Assembly: GCF_963678635.1 (NCBI RefSeq)
Contig: NC_087062.1
Coordinates: 48,471,283-48,535,282, forward strand
Reading direction: 5' to 3'
From: Symsagittifera roscoffensis
Taxonomy: Eukaryota; Xenacoelomorpha; Acoela; Convolutidae
DNA: 64,000 bases
Both the position numbers and the translations under genes were made by a program. The notes below the pieces were generated by a model, which searched no databases, was not told the origin of the DNA, and saw nothing but the letters and a program-made list of their open reading frames with translations. Below, piece after piece: positions 1-10,383 of the stretch (within the stretch, counting starts at the first letter, position 1; each line of letters starts with the position of its first letter).

Positions 1-107
1 GTACCCGAACGATACTAAAATTGCTTCAACGATACCCAACAGTCGTTGCGGATGTTGTCCCTGATGTCCCTGTTGAGTGTGGAACACGCTGATCAGCTTG
101 CCACTCT

Positions 108-617
108 ACCCTCCGGTCACCGGCAAAATCACCATTAACATGCTTAAACACTCAAATTACACTCGAGGGGGGTATCCAACCCTTCACCAAAACACACAAT
201 CTCCCTATTAGAAATGATATAAATCAATCTGAAACAACAACAAATAGTAAGATCAGATCACATCTCGTCCGCAAATAACATATAAACTGTCACTTTATGT
301 TTTTTACTGTTTTTGGTCTTTTTTGGATTTTTACTGTTTTTTGTACTTTTTTGTTTTCAAATAAATTTATTTTTTGGCTTTTTCCTGGTTATACACTATT
401 TTTGTTTGGTTTTACGCTTTCTCTTTAATTGTTTTTGGTCCTGGGACCTCAGGACAAGCGGGCTCTAGATTTCCCACCTAACCCTCCGGCCCCCGGAATT
501 TTAGGTGTTAACTAAGTTTAAAAGCTAAATAGTACTAGACGGAGGGTACGCACCAACCTCCAGTACAATAACGGTCATTAAGGCCTCTAACTCGGGCATA
601 CGCCCGGAGCGGAGGGT
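108..617. repeat. Cluster of direct and inverted ACCCTCCG motifs
   Basis: The 8-mer ACCCTCCG occurs at 108 and 481 on the plus strand. Its exact reverse complement CGGAGGGT occurs at 540 and 610. The two plus-strand copies extend to related 16-mers, ACCCTCCGGTCACCGG and ACCCTCCGGCCCCCGG. The pair at 481 and 540 could form a stem with a loop of about 50 bases. The motifs lie in the GC-richer part of the flank and do not occur as a unit in the array. Their meaning is unknown; they may be parts of an old interspersed element or chance. Confidence 0.4.
297..449. repeat. T-rich low-complexity stretch
   Basis: The plus strand is dominated by runs of 4-7 T separated by single G, C or A groups. The phrase TTTTTACTGTTTTT recurs with slight changes near 301 and 328. 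It is not a regular tandem repeat and is unrelated to the satellite monomer. No function is assigned. Confidence 0.6.
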
Positions 618-1420
618 TCGTCGCTGAAACGCTTGCTGATCATGATGGTCTTATGCCTTTGACAGGCCCACCCAGGAGCGCCATAAAAACGTCTATGTAA
701 CATTCGCCCAAATACTACACAGCGACGGAGCGTAGAAAAAGTACCTATTAACGACTGGCAGGCGTCAGTTACCTTAATCCTACTCGTTTTTCACCGTCTC
801 GACCTTGCCAGTTGATTTTCTGGTCTGTTTAGGGCTAAGTAAAAAGTTACTATTTTTAGGCCATCAGTCAAACGACTTTTGATCAGCTTTCGTTTACATG
901 CGAACACAACCACATAGCTGAGTCTCGGATCCTCAGACTACGTGATTGTCATTAAAAACACGGCTCGAACAACCTATTTTAATATGTTTTTGTGTGACAG
1001 TTCTATATTAAATCCATTGGAGATGGATTGACCCTTTCCTCTTTCTAGCTACTCATATTCTAAAACATCAAACTATACCGGTGTTAATTTTAAGTTTCAC
1101 GACATCCAAGTAGCTATACAGTCAGTTTTATACAGTCCCTTCACATAAAACAGTCTCTGGGGACCAAGCCTCCGCTCCCATAATCTTCCTGAGATAACGT
1201 TCTTATCTCTTCCAAGTTGTTCTCTTTTTTTTCGTCGTTTTTCGTCAAAATGGCCGTCTTTTTTGTATTTCTGAGAAATATCCACAATTCAATCGAAATT
1301 TTAAAAATAAAAATTCTAGAATATTCCTACCCTCCTTCGCAATACTTTTTCGTTAATAAGGCCTTTATTCGTTCTTTTTCGTGTCACCGGAAGGTTGCGC
1401 TGTGCCATCTGGCAGAATGG

Positions 1421-3289
1421 CCTAGAAGAATGACTGGTCGCTGTAAAATTAACTATATTATCATAGAAAAAAGAATGGTTGGTCGCTAAAAAATAACTGA
1501 AGTACCTTAAAAAAAGAATGGTTGGTCGCTGTGAAATTAACTGAAGTATTTTTAAAAAAAATGACTGGCCACTGTGAAAATAACAGAATTATTCCTAGAA
1601 AAAAGAATGGCTGGTCGCTGCGAAATTAACCGAAGTGTTTTTTTTTAAATAAAATGACTGGGCGCTGTAAAATGAACCGAAGTTTTTTTAAAAAACGAAT
1701 GGCTGGTCGCTGTGAAATTGACCAAAGTCTTTTTAAAAAAAGATTGACTGGGCGCTGTGAAATTAAACGAAATTAAAAAAAAATGACTGGGAGCTGTAAA
1801 ATTAACCGAACTATTTTGAAAAAAATAAAGACTGGTCGCTGTGAAAATAACCGAAGTATTCATAGAAAGAAGAATGACTGGTGGCTAAAAAATTAACTGA
1901 AGTACCTTAGAAAAAAGAATGGCTGGTAGCTGTGAAATTAGCCGAATTAATTTTTAAAAAAATGACTGGTCGCCGTGAAAATAACAGAAGTTTTTCTAGA
2001 AAAAAGAATGACTGATCGCTGCGAAATTGACCACAGCCCTTTAAAAAAATGACTGAGCGCTGTAAAATTAACTGAAGTATCTTAGAAAAAAAAATGTTTG
2101 GTCGCTGTGTAATTACAAAAAAAAATAATATATTCTTAGCAAAAAAGAATGGCTGGTCGCTGTGAAATCAACCGAAGTCTTTTTTTTAAAAAAGAATGGC
2201 TGGTCGCTGTGAAATTAAACGAAATTTTAAGAAAAAGAGCTGGGAGCTGTAAAATCAACCGAACTATTTTGAAAAAAAGAGTGACTGGTCGCTGTGAAAA
2301 TATCCGAAGTATTCTTAGAAAGAAGAATGACTGGTGGCTAAAAAATTAACTGAAGTACCTTAGAAAAAAGAATGGCTGGTTGCTGTAAAATTAACCTAAT
2401 TAATTTTAAAAAAAATGACTAGTCGCCGTGAAAATAAAAGAAGTTTTCCTAGAAAAAAGAATGACTGATTGCTGCGAAATTGACCACAGCCCTTTAAAAA
2501 AATGACTGAGCGCTGTAAAATTAACTGAAGTATTCTGAAAGAAGTATTCTATTCTTAAAATAAAAGAATGGTTGGTCGCTGTGCAATCAACCAAAGTTTT
2601 TTTTTTTTCAAAAATGGCGAGTAGCTGTGAAGTAAACCGAAGTATTTCTAAAAAAAAATTGACTGGGTGCTGTAAAAACAACCGAAGTATTCTTGGAAAG
2701 AACAATGACTGGTCGCTGTAAAAACAACTGAAGTCTTCTTCGAAAAAAGAGGGGCTGGTCATTGTGAAATTAAAAGTAGTATTCTATTCTTAGAAAAAAG
2801 AATGGTTGGTCGCTGTGAAATTAACCGAATTTTTTTTTTTTAAATGACCGGGCGCTGTAAAATTAACTGAGCTGTTTTTTAAAAAAAATGACTGGTCGCT
2901 GTGAAAACAACTGAAGTATTCCTAGAAAGAAGAATAACTGGTCGCTGTAAAATTAACTGAATTATCATAGAAAAAAAGAATGTTGGTCGCTAAAAAATAA
3001 CTGAAGTACCTTAGAAAAAGAATGGTTGGTCGCTGTGAAATTAACTGAAGTATTTAAAAAAAATGACTGGTCGCTGTGAAAATAACAGAATTATTCCTAG
3101 AAAAAAGAATGACTGGTCGCTGCGAAATTAACCGAAGTGTTTTTTTAAAATAAAATGACTGGGCGCTGTAAAATTAACCGAAGTTTTTTTAAAAAACGAA
3201 TGGCTGGTCGCTGTGAAATTGACCAAAGTCTTTTTAAAAAAAAGTTGACTGGGCGCTGTAAATTTAACTGAAGTGTTTTAGAAAAAAAA
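1421..3289 (+). repeat. Left-edge satellite block with its own variants
   Basis: The first monomers carry variants that are rare deeper in the array: GGTTGGTCGCTAAAAAATAAC, spacers ending ATTATCATAGAAAA, and GGTGGCTAAAAAATTAAC. The first monomer begins with CCTAGAAGAATGACTGG directly after flank sequence, with no target-site-like duplication that I can see. Two related stretches inside the block, about 1760-2085 and 2211-2534, repeat the same monomer order at an offset of about 450 bp (ten monomers) but with visible substitutions. They therefore look older than the doublets further right. Confidence 0.7.
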
Positions 3290-4757
3290 ATGGTTGGTCG
3301 CTGTGTAATTAAAAGAAGAATTCTATTCTTAGCAAAAAAAAATGGTTGGTCGCTGTGAAATTAACCGAAATCTTTTTTTTTTAAATGACCGGGCGCTGTA
3401 AAATTAACTGAACTATTTTTTTAAAAAGAATGACTGGTCGCTGTGAAAACAACCGAAGTATTCTTAGAAAGAAGAATAACTGGTTGCTGTAAAATTAACT
3501 GAATTATCATAGAAAAAAGAATGGTTGGTCGCTAAAAATAACTGAAGTACCATAGAAAAAAGAATGGTTGGTCGCTGTGAAATTAACTGAAGTATAAAAA
3601 AAAATTTGACTGGTCGCTGTGAAAATAACAGAATTATTCCTAGAAAAAAGAATGGCTGGTCGCTGCGAAATTAACCGAAGTGTTTTTTAAAAATAAAATG
3701 ACTGGGCGCTGTAAAATGAACCGAAGTTTTTTTAAAAAACGAATGGCTGGTCGCTGTGAAATTCACCAAAGTCTTTTTAAAAAAAATTGACTGGTGCTGT
3801 AAAATTAACTGAAGTATCTTAGGAAAAAGAATGGTTGGTCGCTGTGTAATTAAAAGAAAAATTCTATTCTAAGCAAAAAAGAATGACTGGTCGCTGTGAA
3901 ATCAACCGAAGTCTTTTTAAAAAAGAATGGCTGGTCGCTGTGAAATTAAACGAAATAAAAGAAATTGACTGGGAGCTGTAAAATTAACCAAAGTATTTTG
4001 AAAAAAAAATGACTGGTCGCTGTGAAATTAACCGAAGTATTCTTAGAAAGAAGAATCACTGGTGGCTAAAAAATTAACTGAAGTACCTTAGAAAAAAGAA
4101 TGGCTAGTTGCTGTGAAATTAACCGAATTGTTTTTAAAAAAATGACTGGTCGCCGTGAAAATAACAGAAGTATTCCTAGAAAAAAGAATGGCTGAAGTAT
4201 CAATGAATTATGAAGTAATCTTAATTAATTGAAGTATCTTTGAAAAAAATGGCTGGTCGCTATGAAACTAAAAGAAACGTTCTATTCTTAGAAAAAAGAA
4301 TGACTGGTCGCTGTGAAATCAACCGAAGTCTTTTTTTTTAAAAAATGGCGAGCAGCTGTGGAGTTAACCGAAAAATTTCTTTAAAAAATTCACTGGGCGC
4401 TGTAAAAACAACCGAAGTATTCTTGGAAAGAACAATGACTGGTCGCTGTAAAAACAACTGAAGTCTTCTTCGAAAAAAGAGGGGCTGGTCATTGTGAAAT
4501 TAAAAGTAGTATTCTATTCTTAGAAAAAAAAATGGTTGGTCGCTGTGAAATTAACCGGAACCTTTTTTTTAAAAAAACGACCGGGCGCTGTAAAATTAAC
4601 TGAACTATTTTTAAAAACGATTGACTGGTCGCTGTGAAAACAACCGAAGTATTCTTAGAAAGAAGAATGACTGGTCGCTGTAACATTAACTGAAGATTTA
4701 TCATAAAAAAAGAATGGTTGGTCGCTAAAAAAGTAACTGAAGTACTTAGAAAAAAGA
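3290..4757 (+). repeat. 1,468-bp higher-order repeat, copy 1
   Basis: The monomer order from the GTGTAATTAAAAGAAG variant near 3303 onward is repeated 1,468 bp later. Shared private features include a GAAGTATCAATGAATTATGAAG insertion-like spacer near 4195 and a GGGGCTGGTCATTGTG core near 4482. About 32 monomers are included. A third, partial relative of its first part lies upstream at about 2940-3240. Confidence 0.85.
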
Positions 4758-6225
4758 GTGGTTGGTCGCTGTGTAATTAAAAGAAGAATTCTATTCTTAG
4801 CAAAAAAAAATGGTTGGTCGCTGTGAAATTAACCGAAATCTTTTTTTTTTAAATGACCGGGCGCTGTAAAATTAACTGAACTATTTTTTAAAAAGAATGA
4901 CTGGTCGCTGTGAAAACAACCGAAGTATTCTTAGAAAGAAGAATAACTGGTCGCTGTAAAATTAACTGAATTATCATAGAAAAAAGAATGGTTGGTCGCT
5001 AAAAATAACTGAAGTACCATAGAAAAAAAATGGTTGGTCGCTGTGAAATTAACTGAAGTATAAAAAAAAAATTTAAACTGGTCGCTGTGAAAATAACAGA
5101 ATTATTCCTAGAAAAAAGAATGGCTGGTCGCTGCGAAATTAACCGAAGTGTTTTTTTAAAATAAAATGACTGGGCGCTGTAAAATGAACCGAAGTTTTTT
5201 TAAAAACGAATGGCTGGTCGCTGTGAAATTCACCAAAGTCTTTTTAAAAAAAATTGACTGGTGCTGTAAAATTAACTGAAGTATCTTAGGAAAAATAATG
5301 GTTGGTCGCTGTGTAATTAAAAGAAAAACTCTATTCTAAGCAAAAAAGAATGACTGGTCGCTGTGAAATCAACCGAAGTCTTTTTAAAAAAGAATGGCTG
5401 GTCGCTGTGAAATTAAACGAAATAAAAGAAATTGACTGGGAGCTGTAAAATTAACCAAAGTATTTTGAAAAAAAATGACTGGTCGCTGTGAAATTAACCG
5501 AAGTATTCTTAGAAAGAAGAATCACTGGTGGCTAAAAAATTAACTGAAGTACCTTAGAAAAAAGAATGGCTAGTCGCTGTGAAATTAACCGAATTGTTTT
5601 TAAAAAAATGACTGGTCGCCGTGAAAATAACAGAAGTATTCCTAGAAAAAAGAATGGCTGAAGTATCAATGAATTATGAAGTAATCTTAATTAATTGAAG
5701 TATCTTTGAAAAAAATGGCTGGTCGCTATGAAACTAATAGAAACGTTCTATTCTTAGAAAAAAGAATGACTGGTCGCTGTGAAATCAACCGAAGTCTTTT
5801 TTTTTAAAAAATGGCGAGTAGCTGTGGAGTTAACCGAAAAATTTCTTTAAAAAATTCACTGGGCGCTGTAAAAACAACCGAAGTTTTCTTGGAAAGAACA
5901 ATGACTGGTCGCTGTAAAAACAACTGAAGTCTTCTTCAAAAAAAGAAGGGCTGGTCATTGTGAAATTAAAAGTAGTATTCTATTCTTAGAAAAAAGAATG
6001 GTTGGTCGCTGTGAAATTAACCGGAACCTTTTTTTAAAAAAAACGACCGGGCGCTGTAAAATTAACTGAACTATTTTTAAAAACGATTGACTGGTCGCTG
6101 TGGAAACAACCGAAGTATTCTTAGAAAGAAGAATGACTGGTCGCTGTAACATTAACTGAAGATTTATCATAGAAAAAAGAATGGTTGGTCGCTAAAAAGT
6201 AACTGAAGTACTTAGAAAAAAGAGT
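4758..6225 (+). repeat. 1,468-bp higher-order repeat, copy 2
   Basis: This is a direct tandem copy of 3290-4757 with few substitutions and small homopolymer length changes. The junction monomer near 4750-4770 combines the left context of the copy 1 end (AAAAAGAGTGGTTG) with the right context of the copy 1 start (GTCGCTGTGTAATT). The exchange therefore falls in TGGTTG just before the core, and monomer phase is kept. Confidence 0.85.
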
Positions 6226-7201
6226 GGTTGTTCGCTGTGAAATTAAATGAAGTATTTTTAAAAAAAGATTGGTCGCTGTGAAAATAACAGAACTATTCCT
6301 GGAAAAAAGAATGGCTGGTCGCTGTGAAACTAAAAGAAGTATTCTATTCTTAGAAAAAAAGAATGGCTGGTCGCTGTAAAATCAACCAAAGCTTTTTTAA
6401 AAAAATTGATGGCTGGTCTCTGTGAAATTGACCGAAGTCTTTTTAAAAACAAAATGACTGGGCGCTGTAAAATTAATTGAAATATCTTAGAATTAGAATG
6501 CCTGCTCGCTGTGAAATTAAACGAAGTATTCTATTCTTAGAAAAAGAAAAACTGGTCGCTGTGAAATCAACCGAAATAATTTTAAAAAAATGGTTGGTCG
6601 CTGGGAAATTAATCGAGTGTTTTTTTTTAAAAAAATGACTGGGCGCTGTAAAAACAACCGAAGCTTTTTTTAAATTGACCAAAGTCTTTTAAAAAAAGAA
6701 TGAGTGGGCGCTGTGAAATTAAAAAAGTATTCTATTCATAGAAAAAAGAATGTTTGGTCGCTGTGATATTAACCGAAATCTTTAGAAAAAAACTTGCCCG
6801 GGCGCTGTAAAATTAACCAAAGTGTTTTTAAAAAAGAATTATTGGTTGCTGTGAAAACAACTGAAGTATTCTTAGAAAGAAGAATGAATGGTTGCTGTAA
6901 AAATAACTGAATTATCTTAGAAAAAAAATGGCTGGTCGCTAAAAATGTAACTGAAGTATCTGAGAAAAAAGATTGGCTGGTCGCTGTGAAACTGACCGAA
7001 TTGTTTAAAAAAAAAGAGTGGTCACTGTGAAAATAACAGACGTATTCATAGAAAAAAGATTGACTGGTCACTGTGAAATTAACCGAAGTGGATTTTTTTT
7101 AAATTGCTTAGGCGCTGTAAAATCACCCGAAATTTTTTTAAAGTGCTGGTCGCTGTGAAGTTTAAAAGAGTATTCTTTTCCTAGAAAATTGAATTACTGG
7201 T
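6226..7201 (+). repeat. Satellite stretch without a close tandem copy
   Basis: Ordinary monomers with mixed core variants fill this stretch. I did not find a near-identical neighbouring copy by eye. It links the 1,468-bp doublet to the 1,591-bp doublet and contains both GGGCGCTGTAAA and GGTCGCTGTGAAA cores. Confidence 0.6.
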
Positions 7202-8792
7202 CGCTGTGAAATTGACCAAAGTCTATTTAAAAAAATGAATGACTGGGAGCTGTAAAATTAACAGAAATGTCGTAGAAAAAAGAATGGCTGGTCGATGTGA
7301 AACTAACGAAGTATTTTTAGAAAAAAAATGGCTGCTCGCTGTAAAACTAACCGAAGTATTTTCTTTAAAAAAAGACTGGTCGCTGTGAAAATAACCGAAG
7401 TTTTCATGAAAAAAAAACTGGCTGGTCGCAGTAGAAACAACCGAAGTAGAAACAACCGAAAAAAAAGAACTGAAGTGTAAAAACAATTTAAGTGTTTTTA
7501 GAAAAAAAAGACCGGTCGCTGTGAAATCAGCAGAAGCAGTTTTAAAAAAAGAATAGCTGGTCGCTAAGAAATTCACCGAAGTGTTTTTTTTAAATTTCTG
7601 GGTGCTGTAAATTAGCCGAAGTACTTTTTAAAAAAAGAATGACTGGTTGTTGTAAAATTAATTGAAGTGTCATAAAAAAGAATGGATGATCACTGTGAAA
7701 ACACTTGAAATGTTCTTAGAAAAAAGAATGGCTGGTCGCTGAGAAATTAAAAGAAGTATTCTTTTCTTAGAAAAACAATTGGCTGGTCGCTGTGAAATTG
7801 ACCGAAGTCTTTTTTTTCAAAAAAAAATGACTGGGAGCTGTAAAATTAACAGAATCATCTTAGGAAAAATAATGGCTGGTCGCTGTGAAATTAACCGAAG
7901 TATTTTAAGAAAAAAAAATGACTGGTGGCTGTAAAACTAACCGAAGTTTTTTTTAAAAAAAGAATGACTGGTCGCTGTGAAAACAACCGAAATTTTCCAA
8001 GAAAAAAGAATGGCTGGTCGCTGTAAAAACAACTGAAGTATTCTTAGAAAAAAAGGCTGGTCGCTGTGAAATTAAACTAAGTCTTCTATTCCTAGAAAAA
8101 AGAATGATTGGTCGCTGCGAAATCAACCGAAGTATTTTTTAAAAAAGAATAGCTGGTTGCTGTGAAATTAACCGAAGTGTTTTTTAAAAAACTGACTGGG
8201 CGCTGTAAAGTTAACCGAAGTTTTTTTGAAAAAAACAATGGCTGGTCGCTAAGAAATTCACGAAGTGTTTTTTTTAATGTCTGTGTGCTGTAAAATTAAC
8301 AGAAGTCTTTTTAAAAAGTATGGCCGGTGGTTGAAAAAATTAATTGAATTGTCATAAAAAAAGAATGGCTGATCACTGTGAAAACACCTGAAATGTTCTT
8401 AGAAAAAGGAATGGCTGGTCGCTGAGAAATTAAAAGAAGTATTCTTTTCTTAGAAAAATGAATGGCTGGTCGCTGTGAAATTGACCGAAGTATTTTTTTT
8501 AAAAAAGGATGACTAGGAGCTGTAAAATTAACAGAAGTATCTTAGGAAAAAGAACGGCTGGTCGCTGTGAAATTAACCAAAGTTTTTTTAAAAAAAGAAT
8601 GACTGGTCGCTGTGAAAACAACCGAAATTTTCTAAGAAAAAAGAATGACTGGTCGCTGTAAAACAACTGAAGTGTTCTTAGAAAAAAAGGCTGGTCGCTG
8701 TGAAATTAAACGAAGTATTCTATGCCTAGAAAAAAAAATGACTGGTCGCTGCGAAATCAACCGAAGTATTTTTTTAAAAAAAGAATAGCTGG
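7202..8792 (+). repeat. 1,591-bp higher-order repeat, copy 1
   Basis: This segment of about 35 monomers is repeated at an offset of 1,591 bp, measured at the private sequence CGCTAAGAAATTCACCGAAG (7562 and 9153). It contains a spacer-poor region near 7430-7480 in which the phrase GAAACAACCGAAGTA occurs twice in quick succession, an unusual local monomer breakdown that both copies share. Confidence 0.88.
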
Positions 8793-10383
8793 TTGCTGTG
8801 AAATTGACCAAAGTCTATTTAAAAAAATGAATGACTGGGAGCTGTAAAATTAACAGAAATGTCGTAGAAAAAAGAATGGCTGGTCGATGTGAAACTAACG
8901 AAGTATTTTTAGAAAAAAAATGGCTGCTCGCTGTAAAACTAACCGAAGTATTTTCTTTAAAAAAAGACTGGTCGCTGTGAAAATAACCGAAGTTTTCATG
9001 AAAAAAAACTGGCTGGTCGCAGTAGAAACAACCGAAGTAGAAACAACCGAAAAAAAAGAACTGAAGTGTAAAAACAATTTAAGTGTTTTTAGAAAAAAAA
9101 GACCGGTCGCTGTGAAATCAGCAGAAGCAGTTTTAAAAAAAGAATAGCTGGTCGCTAAGAAATTCACCGAAGTGTTTTTTTTTAAATTTCTGGGTGCTGT
9201 AAATTAGCCGAAGTACTTTTTAAAAAAAGAATGACTGGTTGTTGTAAAATTAATTGAAGTGTCATAAAAAAGAATGGATGATCACTGTGAAAACACTTGA
9301 AATGTTCTTAGAAAAAAGAATGGCTGGTCGCTGAGAAATTAAAAGAAGTATTCTTTTCTTAGAAAAACAATTGGCTGGTCGCTGTGAAATTGACCGAAGT
9401 CTTTTTTTTTCAAAAAAAAAATGACTGGGAGCTGTAAAATTAACAGAATCATCTTAGGAAAAATAATGGCTGGTCGCTGTGAAATTAACCGAAGTATTTT
9501 AAGAAAAAAAAATGACTGGTGGCTGTAAAACTAACCGAAGTTTTTTTTAAAAAAAGAATGACTGGTCGCTGTGAAAACAACCGAAATTTTCCAAGAAAAA
9601 AGAATGGCTGGTCGCTGTAAAAACAACTGAAGTATTCTTAGAAAAAAAGGCTGGTCGCTGTGAAATTAAACTAAGTCTTCTATTCCTAGAAAAAAGAATG
9701 ATTGGTCGCTGCGAAATCAACCGAAGTATTTTTTAAAAAAGAATAGCTGGTTGCTGTGAAATTAACCGAAGTGTTTTTTAAAAAACTGACTGGGCGCTGT
9801 AAAGTTAACCGAAGTTTTTTTGAAAAAAACAATGGCTGGTCGCTAAGAAATTCACGAAGTGTTTTTTTTAATGTCTGTGTGCTGTAAAATTAACAGAAGT
9901 TTTTTTGAAAAGTATGGCCGGTGGTTGAAAAAATTAATTGAATTGTCATAAAAAAAGAATGGCTGATCACTGTGAAAACACCTGAAATGTTCTTAGAAAA
10001 AGGAATGGCTGGTCGCTGAGAAATTAAAAGAAGTATTCTTTTCTTAGAAAAATGAATGGCTGGTCGCTGTGAAATTGACCGAAGTATTTTTTTAAAAAAA
10101 GGATGACTAGGAGCTGTAAAATTAACAGAAGTATCTTAGGAAAAAGAACGGCTGGTCGCTGTGAAATTAACCAAAGTTTTTTAAAAAAAGAATGACTGGT
10201 CGCTGTGAAAACAACCGAAATTTTCTAAGAAAAAAGAATGACTGGTCGCTGTAAAACAACTGAAGTGTTCTTAGAAAAAAAGGCTGGTCGCTGTGAAATT
10301 AAACGAAGTATTCTATGCCTAGAAAAAAAAATGACTGGTCGCTGCGAAATCAACCGAAGTATTTTTTTAAAAAAAGAATAGCT
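8793..10383 (+). repeat. 1,591-bp higher-order repeat, copy 2
   Basis: This is a direct copy of 7202-8792, nearly identical by eye apart from scattered homopolymer length differences. At the junction the left side is the GAATAGCTGGTTGCTG context of the end of copy 1, and the right side is the GAAATTGACCAAAGTC context of its start. The exchange falls within GCTGTGAAATT in the core. Confidence 0.88.

Larger units (their letters stand above)
1..1420. other. Non-repetitive flank, no gene recognised
   Basis: This is the only part of the window outside the satellite array. I see no reading frame with a recognisable domain and no tRNA- or rRNA-like structure. Two short open frames near the array edge (about 62 and 90 codons) have no recognisable content, and the plus-strand one runs straight into satellite monomers, so neither is called as a gene. 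Base composition is mixed: a T-rich stretch at about 297-449 is followed by a GC-richer part at about 450-760. Satellite monomers do not occur here, so this is the true left edge of the array or an assembly join to it. It could be the decayed remnant of an interspersed element or ordinary intergenic DNA; the sequence alone does not decide. Confidence 0.7.

Noticed and set aside
297-449. Transcription terminator or polypyrimidine splice tract
   Set aside because: It is T-rich, but no neighbouring gene or exon is supported and the stretch is too long and irregular for either.
1-1420. End of an interspersed mobile element
   Set aside because: The composition shift and repeated ACCCTCCG motifs are suggestive, but I see no terminal repeat pair, coding remnant or other family hallmark, so no element is called.
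1217-1489. 90-codon plus-strand open frame crossing from flank into array
   Set aside because: It has no recognisable domain, and its C-terminal part is satellite sequence. It is best explained by chance.
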